DNA of 64,000 bases from contig NZ_JASCXX010000005.1 of NCBI RefSeq assembly GCF_030012215.1, positions 1-64,000 on the forward strand, written 5' to 3'. Below the pieces are notes generated by a model that did not search any database, had not been told where the DNA came from, and was given only the letters and a program-made list of their open reading frames with translations. The first letter of the stretch is position 1; the number at the start of each line of letters is the position of its first letter. Position numbers and translations under genes: made by a program. This DNA is from Anaerobaca lacustris. Lineage in GTDB: Bacteria > Planctomycetota > Phycisphaerae > Sedimentisphaerales > Anaerobacaceae. Shown in pieces: positions 46,065 through 55,351 of this stretch.

Positions 46065-47432
46065 TCACGGCGTCGCTGGAGGATTTCGCCAGCCTGATGG
46101 AGCGCCCTTCCACAAACGGGTTTGTGTGGGGCGGCGGGTGCGGGCGGCGGCGGCCAGCAGGACGGCGGTCGCCAGCAGGCAGGCCAGGGCCGCCGAGCGG
46201 TACGATCCGGTGCGTGACAGGGAGGTACTGAACAGGACGGGGCCGATCGCGCTGAGCAGAACGATCATCGACATGTTCAGTCCGCTGATGGCCCCGAGGT
46301 GCCGGCGGCCGAAGTAGTTGGCCCAGGTGACGGCCGAGAGCAGTCCGAAAATCCCCATCGAGAGGCCATTGCCGGTGATGATCATCGCCACGGGCCAGCC
46401 CGGCTTCAGGTTCGACAGACCGACCATCGAGGTCGCCATCGACGCGAGCATGCCCGCCAGCAGCCATTGCAGGGCAACGCGGTCGCTGAGCCAGCCGGAG
46501 GCAAACCGCGCCAATACCGCCACGACCGAGATCGGAAGGAAGATCATCACCGCCTGGGTGCGCGCCATGCCGGCGCCATCGAAGATCGAGACCACGTGGA
46601 ACGTCAGCCCGGTCGTATAGAGCGCCGACAGGGCCAGGCTCAGCGAGAAGGTCCAGAACGCCCACGTCCGCCGGGCCTCGGCCAGAGTCCAGCATGGCTC
46701 GGACGTTGCCTCCTCGTTGGCAGTATCAGGCTCAGCCGGCGGCGCGCCGTCCGGGCGCAGGCCGCAATCCTCGGGGTTGTCGCGATACAGGGCCGAGGCA
46801 ACGACGGCGAACAGGCCGCCGACGACAGCGGCCATCATCACCCAGGCCCCGCGCCAGCCGAACTGGCGGATCAGGCCGTCCAATGCCAGCGGTGCGATGG
46901 AGAAGCCCATCGCCGTGAGGATGCCCGACAGGCCGCTGGCCAACCCGCGCCGGCGATCAAACCATTTGGCGACCATGTTGTGCGAGGTGAGCGTCAGGAC
47001 GCCCTGGCCCCAGAACCGCAGTGCGAAGAACGCCAGCGCGATCACGGCGTAGGCCGCCGTGGGGGCCGCCAGTCCGAAGGCCGTCGCCACATGCCCGGCC
47101 ACCACGTCGGATCGGCTCAGGACCACCAGCACGATCGCCAGAGACACGCTGGCAACGACCGCCATGACGCGCGATCCGAGGCGGTCGTACAGCCTCCCGG
47201 CGTAGGGCATCAGACAGGCGCTGCCGATCGTGCCGCACATGTACGCCGTGCTGAGCTGGCCGCGCGTCAGGCCCAGGGCCGTCAACAGGGAATCGGTGAA
47301 CACCGAGACGCCCATCGTCTGGCCCGGCACGCTCATCAGCACACCCAGCGCGCCGACGGCTACGACGGGCCAGCCGTAGAAGACCGGGCACTTGGCCGGA
47401 GAAAAAGGGATATGGGCCAAACTCCTTGTCAC
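46065..47432 (-). CDS. Major facilitator superfamily transporter
   Basis: A 455-residue membrane protein with about 12 hydrophobic helices and the loop 'AGRLYDRLGSRVMA' between helices 2 and 3, the usual MFS motif A place. The first helix follows 'CPVFYGWPVVAVGALGVLMS', as in oxalate/formate and monocarboxylate-type MFS proteins. A cytoplasmic loop rich in Glu and Pro ('PPAEPDTANEEATSE') splits the two halves. The GTG start at 47432 overlaps the stop of the preceding spermidine-synthase-like gene (GTGA), so they are coupled. The substrate is unknown. Confidence 0.88.
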   Translation of the reverse strand: MTRSLAHIPFSPAKCPVFYGWPVVAVGALGVLMSVPGQTMGVSVFTDSLLTALGLTRGQLSTAYMCGTIGSACLMPYAGRLYDRLGSRVMAVVASVSLAIVLVVLSRSDVVAGHVATAFGLAAPTAAYAVIALAFFALRFWGQGVLTLTSHNMVAKWFDRRRGLASGLSGILTAMGFSIAPLALDGLIRQFGWRGAWVMMAAVVGGLFAVVASALYRDNPEDCGLRPDGAPPAEPDTANEEATSEPCWTLAEARRTWAFWTFSLSLALSALYTTGLTFHVVSIFDGAGMARTQAVMIFLPISVVAVLARFASGWLSDRVALQWLLAGMLASMATSMVGLSNLKPGWPVAMIITGNGLSMGIFGLLSAVTWANYFGRRHLGAISGLNMSMIVLLSAIGPVLFSTSLSRTGSYRSAALACLLATAVLLAAAARTRRPTQTRLWKGAPSGWRNPPATP

Positions 47433-48145
47433 TGGGCTGGCTCCCTCGGCAGGATGGCAGCGAGCACCCAGTTCGTGTCGGGTTCGTTGACGTGCGGATT
47501 GAAGAACGGGACTTCGTGGCTCTGCACGGAGGCAAACACGGCGGTCATTGCGTCGAGGAACTCGGCGGGCGGTTCCCATGCCGACCACAGGGCGAAGACG
47601 CCGCCCGGCCGCAGGCTCTCTGCCAGAGCCTGCAATCCGGCTACGCTGTAGAACCGTGCGTGCCGGGCGTCGAGCAGGGACTCGGGCGAGTGGTCGATGT
47701 CCAGAAGGATTGCATCGTATCGCCGTCGGTCCGATCGCGATGTCCACAACGAGAAGAAGTCGCCCTCGACGAGCGAGCATCGGGGATCGTCGATCAGCCT
47801 GACGGCCATCGGCACGAGGCGATTGCGATGCCAGGCAATCACCGGGGCCAGCAGCTCGACGACGACCAGCCGGCGTACGCTCGGGGGTTCCAGCGCGGCG
47901 ACTGCTGTGTACCCCAGGCCCAGCCCGCCGACGAGCACGTCGCGAGGCGGCGAATCCATCGCCTCGAACGCCAGGGTCGCCAGCGCCCGCTCGCTGACGT
48001 TGACCGTGCTGGACATGAGCATCTCGTGGTCGAGCGTGACCTCGTAGACCCAGTCGTCCGGCACCGACGGCGACCGCCGGCGACGCAGCACCAGCTCACC
48101 CAGCGGAGTTTTCTGATAGTCCAGCTCTTCGAGTGGATGTGCCAT
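47429..48145 (-). CDS. Spermidine synthase-like methyltransferase-fold protein
   Basis: A 238-residue protein with the spermidine-synthase/Rossmann pattern. The cofactor loop is 'VLVGGLGLGYTAVAALEP', followed by the acidic strand end 'LVVVELLAPVIAWHRN' and the acidic motif 'YDAILLDIDHSPESLL'. It lacks the N-terminal beta domain motifs of true SpeE, so polyamine synthesis is uncertain. It is coupled to the MFS gene by a 4-base overlap and follows prfC by 12 bases, suggesting an operon prfC-this gene-MFS. Confidence 0.75.
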   Translation of the reverse strand: MAHPLEELDYQKTPLGELVLRRRRSPSVPDDWVYEVTLDHEMLMSSTVNVSERALATLAFEAMDSPPRDVLVGGLGLGYTAVAALEPPSVRRLVVVELLAPVIAWHRNRLVPMAVRLIDDPRCSLVEGDFFSLWTSRSDRRRYDAILLDIDHSPESLLDARHARFYSVAGLQALAESLRPGGVFALWSAWEPPAEFLDAMTAVFASVQSHEVPFFNPHVNEPDTNWVLAAILPREPAQ

Positions 48146-48157
48146 TGCGGTCCTCGC

Positions 48158-49810
48158 TTATCCGACGGACAACGCAACGGAGTCGCGATCGCTATCGGGG
48201 GTAAAAGGCTGGTCGCTGACCTGCACATGGTGGTTGCGGTCCTGGAAATAGCGCAGTTGCCAGTCGTCGACGCACAGCAGCACGGGATTGCCTTGGGCAT
48301 CGGACGCCAGGCAGGCCCCGGTGGGGACCAGCAGGTTCTCTCGCGACGCCGCCGGATCGAGCCAGCGGGTCACCGTCCACGGTGCGCCGCGAACTTCGGA
48401 GGCAACGCCGTACTCGCTTTCGAGCCGGTACTTGACGATCTCGAACTGGAGCGGCCCGACCGCTCCCAGCAGCGGCGCACGGCGGCCGGCCTCGGCCAGC
48501 TCGAACGATTGGATCACGCCCTCCTGGAGCAACTGGGCCAGCCCTTTGGCGAACCGCTTGAAGTCGGAGGCAACCGGATTTTCCAGATAGGCAAAACACT
48601 CCGGGGCGAAGCGCGGGATCTCGTCGTAGACGATGGCCGGATCTTCCGTGAGCGTGTCGCCGATGGCGAAGTGGGCGTTGCCGACGATGCCGACGACGTC
48701 GCCGGGCCAGGCCTCTTCGATGATCTCCCGCTCGCGTCCGAAGAGCTTGGCGGCGTTGGACAGACGTACGGCCTTGCCGGTGCGCACGTGAGTCACGGTC
48801 ATGTCGCGCTCGAACTTGCCGGAAACCACGCGGACGAAGGCGATGCGGTCGCGGTGCCTGGGGTCCATGTTGGCCTGGATCTTGAATACGAAAGCGGAGA
48901 ACGGCCGGTGCGTCGGGGCGATCAAGCCGGTCTGGGTCATTCGGGGTCCGGGCGCAGCCGAATGTTCCAGGAACCCGTCCAGCAGAAGCTGCACGCCGAA
49001 GTTGTTGATCGCACTTCCGAAGTACACCGGCGTGGTCCGCCCGGCGAGCACCGCGGCCGGATCGAAGGCGGCGCCAGCGCCTTCGAGCATCTCGATCTCC
49101 TCACACGTGGTGCGATAGACGTCGTCGTCGTTGAGGCGGTCCCGCACGACCGGGTCCGACAGGCCCGTCGTCAGCACGGGCGCCCGATAGGCCCCGCGTT
49201 CGGTGCGTTCGTAAAGGTGGGCCATCCGCGTACGCCGGTCCCAGACGCCTTTGAACCCGAAGCCGGTGCCCAGCGGCCAGTTCATCGGGTACGCCGCGAT
49301 GCCCAGGACGCTTTCCAACTCGTCCAGCAGCGTCAGCGGGTCGAGCGTCGGGCGGTCGAGCTTGTTCATGAACGTGAAGATCGGCACGCCCCGTCGTCGA
49401 CAGACCTCAAAGAGCTTTCGGGTCTGGCTCTCGATGCCCTTGCCCGCGTCGATGACCATGACCGCTGCATCGACCGCCGTCAGGACGCGGTAGGTGTCCT
49501 CGGAGAAGTCCTTGTGGCCCGGCGTGTCGAGCAGGTTGATCCGGTAGCCGCGATAGTCGAACTGGAGCACGGTCGAGCTGATCGAGATGCCGCGCTGCTT
49601 CTCCAGCTCCATCCAGTCGCTGGTGGTGGCGCGGAGGTTCTTCCTGGCGGTGACCGAGCCGGCCAGTTGCAGCGCCCCGCCGTAGAGCAGGAACTTCTCG
49701 GTCAGCGTGGTCTTGCCCGCGTCCGGGTGCGAGACGATGGCGAAGGTTCGGCGTCGGGCGATCTGGTCGCGTCCGAGCCGGTCGGTTGTCACAATAGCGG
49801 CATTGTCCAT
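48158..49810 (-). CDS. prfC: Peptide chain release factor 3
   Basis: A GTPase that recycles release factors 1 and 2 after translation termination. It has 550 residues. The G1 loop is 'AIVSHPDAGKTTLTEKFLLY', the switch region includes 'RGISISSTVLQFDY', G3 is 'LLDTPGHKDFSEDTYR', and G4 is 'TFMNKLDRP'. The C-terminal domains follow the RF3 pattern ('LQFEIVKYRLESEYG'). The ATG at 49810 has AAGGA just upstream; the open extension to 49990 is not family-like. Confidence 0.95.
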   Translation of the reverse strand: MDNAAIVTTDRLGRDQIARRRTFAIVSHPDAGKTTLTEKFLLYGGALQLAGSVTARKNLRATTSDWMELEKQRGISISSTVLQFDYRGYRINLLDTPGHKDFSEDTYRVLTAVDAAVMVIDAGKGIESQTRKLFEVCRRRGVPIFTFMNKLDRPTLDPLTLLDELESVLGIAAYPMNWPLGTGFGFKGVWDRRTRMAHLYERTERGAYRAPVLTTGLSDPVVRDRLNDDDVYRTTCEEIEMLEGAGAAFDPAAVLAGRTTPVYFGSAINNFGVQLLLDGFLEHSAAPGPRMTQTGLIAPTHRPFSAFVFKIQANMDPRHRDRIAFVRVVSGKFERDMTVTHVRTGKAVRLSNAAKLFGREREIIEEAWPGDVVGIVGNAHFAIGDTLTEDPAIVYDEIPRFAPECFAYLENPVASDFKRFAKGLAQLLQEGVIQSFELAEAGRRAPLLGAVGPLQFEIVKYRLESEYGVASEVRGAPWTVTRWLDPAASRENLLVPTGACLASDAQGNPVLLCVDDWQLRYFQDRNHHVQVSDQPFTPDSDRDSVALSVG

Positions 49811-50046
49811 GAAAAAGATCCTTGGGGGTGAATCGTCGCTGTTCGGGTCGTCGGCAGGCGACGGGCCCGCCGGAGGCGGATCGGGGCAACCCGAAATCAG
49901 GGTGGAGTGAGCCCGCAACCAAGCCGGATTGCCTCGGAGGGGCGGTTCAATCCTGATGGTGTCGCAGTCAACATGCTGGCATCTTAGCAACGCCCGTGCA
50001 CAAGGTCAACCCCGAATCCGCTCAGACCGACGAGGCCACAGGAGAT
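49811..50046. other. Gap upstream of prfC, no gene recognised
   Basis: Short stretch between the decayed pseudopilin and prfC. No coding frame or promoter pair was convincing. Confidence 0.35.
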
Positions 50047-50480
50047 TCACTGGTTCTCCCAGCCGCCCAGGGGCGGGACTTCGACAGGCCAGGCCAGGGC
50101 CAGGTTGCCGCCCGGCCCAAGCCGGCTCTCGCCCGAAAACGGGCCTCGCCGGCTGGCGCGAAGCTGATCGTCAACGGTGACCTTCTGCGTATGGCCGTCG
50201 AGCATGACGACATAGGAATGGCCGGTGTTCAGATCACCTTTGTGCGGACGATGGCATGTCGCAAAGGCATCGCCAAGATCCGAGTCGTCCTTCTTGAGTC
50301 GGTTTTCGTCGATAACGTATGTTGGGCCAATGTTCAGAGACGGCAGCTTGAGGGTCCCCGCCGGATCGTTCGTTCGTCCACCGCCCCGTCGTGATCGCTG
50401 ATGTAGGTCCTCATGATGATGCTGATGATCGCGATGACCACCAGGAGTTCCACGAGCGTAAATGCCTTCTTCGTATCCAT
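50047..50480 (-). pseudogene. Decayed pseudopilin-like gene (internal deletion plus frameshift)
   Basis: The ATG at 50480 begins an intact prepilin N-terminus ('[19 protein letters not shown]'), but the frame meets a stop at about 50336. In another frame the DNA continues with the usual family C-terminus: 'CHRPHKGDLNTGHSYVVMLD' followed by GH, then 'LALAWPVEVPPLGGWENQ' and a stop at 50047. The roughly 100-150 residues normally between these ends are missing. It is therefore a remnant with a deletion and a frame change. A sequencing error alone would not explain the missing middle. Confidence 0.75.
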
Positions 50481-50490
50481 ACTCGTTCGC

Positions 50491-51090
50491 TCACTTCGAC
50501 CGGGGCCACTGATAGACGGGCGTGCGCCCGCGCGCATCGGGCTTCAACAGTTCGCGCAGGATCGCCTGCCCCTGGGCACTGTCGGCGGCGACCCACCGAT
50601 CATCTTTCACTCGCTTGATGAGTCGCCCCTGGGCCCATGCCTGGGAATCCGTTATGTCGTAGGCGCCCGCCTTCGCCCCGATGGAAGGGTCGGGCCGTTC
50701 GAGAAAACCGACGAAGAACTCCGATTCGTTCGGTTTGAGCGCGTAGCTGTAGACGTGCGCCCGAAAGCCGGCGTGTCCCCCGTCGGGCAGAGAGCCGGAA
50801 GGCGCCGGGATCGGGCCGGCCTTCTTGAAACTGTCCGTGAACAGCCGGCCGGTGTTGGCGTCGCAGAACCAGGCCAGGCGACTCTGCACGACCGGCCCCG
50901 GGCGCGCCGGCCACAGGGTCCGAATCAACACGAAGCCCAGCAACCCCACGCTCAGGAACGCAACGACAACCACGCCGCCGAAATGCTGATCGATCCACCG
51001 GCGCAGGCCCCAACGCTCCAGTGCCCCGCGCCACTGCTCCAGGCGATGGCGAAGCTCATATTGCAGCAGATCGGGAACCTTCAACGCCAT
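50491..51090 (-). CDS. Single-pass membrane protein, family unknown
   Basis: A 199-residue protein with one membrane helix near residues 38-60 ('GGVVVVAFLSVGLLGFVLI'), a short charged cytoplasmic N-terminus and an outer part of about 135 residues ('RLAWFCDANTGRLFTDSFKK'). I recognise no domain. It lies between two pseudopilin-type genes on the same strand, 6 bases after the upstream one and 10 before the remnant, so it may belong to the same transcript and serve the same surface system. Confidence 0.65.
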   Translation of the reverse strand: MALKVPDLLQYELRHRLEQWRGALERWGLRRWIDQHFGGVVVVAFLSVGLLGFVLIRTLWPARPGPVVQSRLAWFCDANTGRLFTDSFKKAGPIPAPSGSLPDGGHAGFRAHVYSYALKPNESEFFVGFLERPDPSIGAKAGAYDITDSQAWAQGRLIKRVKDDRWVAADSAQGQAILRELLKPDARGRTPVYQWPRSK

Positions 51091-51096
51091 GCGATT

Positions 51097-51831
51097 TCAG
51101 TCTCCTTCTTCGGCCATGGGGACGGAAGGCCCCGCCGGCACATTGGGATCGGGGGTGCGACGTACCGTCAGCGCCTCGATCATCGATTCGAGGTCGGGGT
51201 TGTCGATCGAGGCCTCCTCCACGTCAGCGATCCGACCCTGGATCAGCTTCCGAGTGCGATCGTCCTTCCAGTGAATCCATTCGCCGTGCCCGTCGGCGAA
51301 CGACACGTTGCACCCGTTGCGGTGCCGGTTGGTCAGGCCCTGCAATCCGAACGGCACGGACCACGGGCGCCACAGCCACCGGTTGTCGTCCAGCACCAGC
51401 GGCCAGAAACAATCCGAGCAGCGGCGTTCCTTGTCGATGAAGACCATCTTCGCACTGGGGCCGGAGACCTGGTGCAGCCGCGCGAAGGGGACGACCCCGT
51501 CACGTTTCTCGCCCCCCATCGTATTCGACAGGCCGTACGAATTGGCCGGGTTGCCGTCATCATCGGTCTTGCAGAGCAAGACGTCCTCCGACTGGAGGTA
51601 GGATCGGAGGCGCGCCGGCCAGCGGTCGGGCGGGCAGAGTTCATCGTCATGGTCCGGGGCATACAGCAGCCACGCCAGCATCAGTTGGTGCTGGTTCGCC
51701 AGACAGTGCACCTGTTCCGCCTGGCGGCGCGCCTGGGTCAGGGCCGGCAGTGACAACGACATGAGAAGGCAGATAATCGAAACCACAACCAGCAATTCCA
51801 CAAGGGTGAATCCATCTCGATGCCGTCCCAT
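51097..51831 (-). CDS. Prepilin-type pseudopilin-like protein
   Basis: A 244-residue exported protein starting with 'DGFTLVELLVVVSIICLLMS', a prepilin peptidase signal with conserved Glu5. The C-terminal region has 'RHRNGCNVSFADGHGEWIHW', the H-x-n-DGH motif. It is shorter than the paralogs at 35403 and 62716. The ATG at 51831 has an AAAGGCGAG ribosome site and a normal distance to the signal. Confidence 0.88.
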   Translation of the reverse strand: MGRHRDGFTLVELLVVVSIICLLMSLSLPALTQARRQAEQVHCLANQHQLMLAWLLYAPDHDDELCPPDRWPARLRSYLQSEDVLLCKTDDDGNPANSYGLSNTMGGEKRDGVVPFARLHQVSGPSAKMVFIDKERRCSDCFWPLVLDDNRWLWRPWSVPFGLQGLTNRHRNGCNVSFADGHGEWIHWKDDRTRKLIQGRIADVEEASIDNPDLESMIEALTVRRTPDPNVPAGPSVPMAEEGD

Positions 51832-52140
51832 GGTTTCTCGCCTTTCGCAAACCGCCCCTGCGACCGACTCTCGCCTCGGCCGTCTCGACCGAAATCCCGG
51901 GCTTTCCATCCAGTTGCACGCTGCGACGCATCACGCTCTCGCTGCTATCATAGCCGCAGCGGCCAGGGTGTCAATGCACAAACAGTCGCCCCCGACGGGC
52001 AATGATGCTCTGCGGAGGCGGGCGAGAAATCACCGAAAAGAGACGCTCCGGTAACAAATCGGTAACGCACCGGCGGCATATTACGCTTGTGTAGAACGAA
52101 CCGTCACTGCTAATTTGGTTCTTTTGAAAGGAGTGGAGCC
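51832..52140. other. Divergent region upstream of the pseudopilin and TPR/CBM9/LamG genes
   Basis: No gene is seen. The right end carries the ribosome site AAAGGAG (52127-52133) for the gene at 52141 and two direct CGGTAAC units (about 52050 and 52060) that might be a regulatory site. Confidence 0.35.
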
Positions 52141-55100
52141 ATGAGAAGAAAGCCGTTCACCATCGTGTTGCTGGTGCTCGTCGGGCTGGTCGGCGCGATC
52201 GCTCTGGCCAAGTCGGCGTCGGTCCTGCTGCGCGAGGGCCTGTACGCCGAGGAGGTCGAAGGCGATCTCGACGCCGCCATCGGCGTGTACCGGCAGATCG
52301 TCGCCGACGCCTCGGCGCCGCGGGAGCAGGTGGCCCAGGCCCTGTACCGCTTGGGTATGTGCCACATGAAGCGAAAGGACGAGCTGGAGGCCAGGGCGGC
52401 CTTCAGCAAGCTGGCCGCCGACTACGGCGATCAGACCCAGCTCATCGAGAAGGTCCGGCCCCTGCTGGAGGAGCTGGGCAACGCCGATCCGGCGGCTCTG
52501 ATGCCTCCCGGGACCGTGGCCTACGTCGAGATCGGCAGTCCGGGCAAGCAGATCGAGACCATCCTGAACATGCTCAAGGACACGCCGTTCGAGAACCCGC
52601 TGGCCATGATCGGGCACGGTTCGTCCGGCGAGTCGATGGGGCCGCAGCAGATCATCAGCTCGCTGCTGAACCCCAGCATGATGGCCGAGTTCAAGAAGAT
52701 TCGCGGCATGGGCATCGGCATCGCCGAGATCGCCCAAAACAACCCGCCGACAATCGTCGTGCTGTACCCCGGCAAGAGCGACGCCCTGCGCGGGATCATT
52801 CAGATGGCGTTGGGCTTCGTCGGCCGGCCGGCCCAGGCAATCGAAGGGATGACAACGTTGTCGTTCGGAGACAGCGGAGGCGCCGCGTATGACGACACCG
52901 TGATCATCGTGACCAGCCCGAGCCCGAAGGGCGCCGAGTTGCTTCAATGGTCGGTCAAGCAGTACAAGGGCCTCATCAAGGAGCCGTCGCTGGCCTCCAG
53001 CAACAAGTCCTTCGCGAGGATCAGCAAGAAGGCCCGGCAGGACAACATGTTGACCGTCTGGGTCAACGCCGACGAGGCCTACCAGGCCCTGCAAAAGATC
53101 CTCCCGGCCGACGCGATGCCGGCGCAGTTTCGCATGGCCGACGGCATGGCCGACTTCAAGAACATCGACGACCTCATCGCGTCGTTGTCGATCCGCCCGA
53201 CGGGCCTGGCGCTGGACGCCAACGTCCATCTCAAGGACGGACACAACTGCCTGGCGTACAACCTGATCCGCACGCCCCATCTCAACGTCGGGGCGTTGAA
53301 CGTCGTGCCGTCGGACGCGATCGCGCTGTTCAGCGTGGCCCTGGGCCGGTCGGACACGGCGCAGGCACAGGCGGCCGGCGAGCAGATCAAGAACGTTACG
53401 GGCCTGGACATCGGCCGAGAGCTGTTCGACAACATCGAGCAGGTCACGCTGTTCGCCGTGCCGTTCCACAAGCCCACCGAGCAACTGAGCGACGACATCC
53501 CGCCTCAGGTCAAGTCGTTCGGCCTGGCGATCACCAGCGTCAATCCGCAGCAGACCCACCAGATCCTCAGCTCGGTACTGCGTGCGGTCAACGTGGTCAT
53601 CGACGAGACGCAGCCGGCCGGCGGGCGATTCGATTTTACCCTGCCCAACTATCAGAAGTTTTTCGGGTATATGGATGAGGCAAGCAAGACCACGATTCTG
53701 TCGCTGAATTCCAATCTCGTCGAGGCGTCCGTCGCCGCGATGAAGCAGCGCAGCGGCGTCAGAAGCGGTCCGTTGCAAGGTGCCTTGCAGACATTGCCCG
53801 AGACGACGAGCAAGCTGGTCGCAGTGAACGTGGCCGGGGCGGTGCAGTTCGCAGCGGCGAACATGGACCTTCCGGAGGGCGAGGTCGCGGACCAGGTCCG
53901 CGAAGCGCTCGCTCAACTGGCCCAGGCCAGCGCGAAGACCACGGTGCGCTTGCAGACCAGCGAAGAGGCCAACAGCTTCGGCGTCCGCCTGAGCATCGAC
54001 GATCTGCCGCCGATCCCGCAGCTCATCGGCCCGATCTCCCAGATCGCCGACGGCATGTCGCAGGTCCACGGTCGCCACGACCAGTGGAGCATGCAGCCGG
54101 TGCTCTCGGCGGGCATTGCACCGACCGACCGTGCGCCGGTCATCGACGGCAAGATAGACGATTCCTGGGCCAAAGCCCAGGCGTACAAGCTGGAGCACAG
54201 CCTCTATGACCCGGTCTCGGGCGACAGCGATTGCTCGGCCTGGTTCAAAACCCTCTACGACAAGGGCCATCTCTACGTCCTGGTCGAGGTCGCCGACGAC
54301 GACCTGCGCAGCGATTCGGCCGAGTTCTGGCTCGACGACGGCGTGGAGATCTTCATCGACGCCGACAACAGCCGGTCGGGGGCCTATGACGACAACGACT
54401 ATCAGTACTACTTCAAATGGCACCCCAGCTCGCCGGTCATGGGCGAGTCGAAACACGAAAAGACCGACGGTGTGGAGTTCGCCTTCGCCGGGACGGACGC
54501 CGGCTACCGCCTGGAGGTCCGGTTCCCCTGGGCCACGCTGGGCGCGACCCCGTCGCCCGGCACGACCATCGGGTTCGACGTGCAGGTCAACGACGATGAC
54601 GGCGGCGGCGACCGCAACTCCAAGATCGCCTGGAACGCCATGCAGGACGACGCCTGGCAGAACACCCGGGCCTTCGGCGTCGCCCAGCCGCTCGGACTGG
54701 TCGCCTGGTGGAAGCTCGACGAGAAGGACGGCAGGACCGCGGCAGACAGCTCCGGCAACGGTCGCCATGCGACTGTCCAGGGCAATCCGACGTGGCAGCC
54801 GACCGGCGGCAAGATCGGCGGTGCAATCGCGCTCGGCGGCGACGGTGATTTCCTTGATGTTGCCGACGAATCCTTCTTCGACTTCATGGGCGGCGTCACC
54901 GTAGCCGCGTGGATCAACGTGAGCCAATTCGACAGGCCGTGGCAGGCCATCGTCAGCAAGGGTGACAACGCATGGCGTATTCAGCGAAACAACGAAGCCG
55001 ACACGCTCGAATTTGCGTGTACGGGTCTCGATATCCCGGGCGGCAATGACTATGGCAGCCTCTTCGGAACTCGGGCCATTACGCCGGGTCGGTGGCACCA

Positions 55101-55323
55101 CGTTGCCGGCGTCTACGACGGCTCGAGGATGTCCCTCTATGTCGATGGCGTCCTGGATGCATCGCAGCAAGCAACAGGTATCGTCAACACCAACGATGTA
55201 CGCGTTCAGATCGGGGCGAACACCGATATGCAGGATCGCTTCTGGAACGGGATGATCGACGAGGTCCGCCTCTACAACTATGGCCTTGACGCCGGGGCGA
55301 TTGCGGGGTTGGCGGGCCAATGA
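52141..55323 (+). CDS. Membrane-anchored TPR / CBM9-like / LamG protein
   Basis: A 1060-residue protein with an uncleaved-looking N-terminal helix ('IVLLVLVGLVGAIALAKSA'). TPR-like helices cover residues 32-115 ('GVYRQIVADASAPREQVA', 'ALYRLGMCHMKRKDELEA'). A large middle region (120-650) is unassigned. Residues 663-850 match the CBM9-like sandwich ('PVIDGKIDDSWAKAQAY', 'DGVEIFIDADNSRSGAYDD', 'GYRLEVRFPWATLG'). Residues 855-1058 form a LamG/concanavalin-like domain ('LVAWWKLDEKDGRTAADSSG', 'RWHHVAGVYDGSRMSLYVDG'). It probably faces outward and binds polysaccharide. A histidine kinase gene follows after 28 bases. Confidence 0.82.
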   Translation: MRRKPFTIVLLVLVGLVGAIALAKSASVLLREGLYAEEVEGDLDAAIGVYRQIVADASAPREQVAQALYRLGMCHMKRKDELEARAAFSKLAADYGDQTQLIEKVRPLLEELGNADPAALMPPGTVAYVEIGSPGKQIETILNMLKDTPFENPLAMIGHGSSGESMGPQQIISSLLNPSMMAEFKKIRGMGIGIAEIAQNNPPTIVVLYPGKSDALRGIIQMALGFVGRPAQAIEGMTTLSFGDSGGAAYDDTVIIVTSPSPKGAELLQWSVKQYKGLIKEPSLASSNKSFARISKKARQDNMLTVWVNADEAYQALQKILPADAMPAQFRMADGMADFKNIDDLIASLSIRPTGLALDANVHLKDGHNCLAYNLIRTPHLNVGALNVVPSDAIALFSVALGRSDTAQAQAAGEQIKNVTGLDIGRELFDNIEQVTLFAVPFHKPTEQLSDDIPPQVKSFGLAITSVNPQQTHQILSSVLRAVNVVIDETQPAGGRFDFTLPNYQKFFGYMDEASKTTILSLNSNLVEASVAAMKQRSGVRSGPLQGALQTLPETTSKLVAVNVAGAVQFAAANMDLPEGEVADQVREALAQLAQASAKTTVRLQTSEEANSFGVRLSIDDLPPIPQLIGPISQIADGMSQVHGRHDQWSMQPVLSAGIAPTDRAPVIDGKIDDSWAKAQAYKLEHSLYDPVSGDSDCSAWFKTLYDKGHLYVLVEVADDDLRSDSAEFWLDDGVEIFIDADNSRSGAYDDNDYQYYFKWHPSSPVMGESKHEKTDGVEFAFAGTDAGYRLEVRFPWATLGATPSPGTTIGFDVQVNDDDGGGDRNSKIAWNAMQDDAWQNTRAFGVAQPLGLVAWWKLDEKDGRTAADSSGNGRHATVQGNPTWQPTGGKIGGAIALGGDGDFLDVADESFFDFMGGVTVAAWINVSQFDRPWQAIVSKGDNAWRIQRNNEADTLEFACTGLDIPGGNDYGSLFGTRAITPGRWHHVAGVYDGSRMSLYVDGVLDASQQATGIVNTNDVRVQIGANTDMQDRFWNGMIDEVRLYNYGLDAGAIAGLAGQ

Positions 55324-55351
55324 CGACGGGTTTGAATGAACGAGGGCGCCT

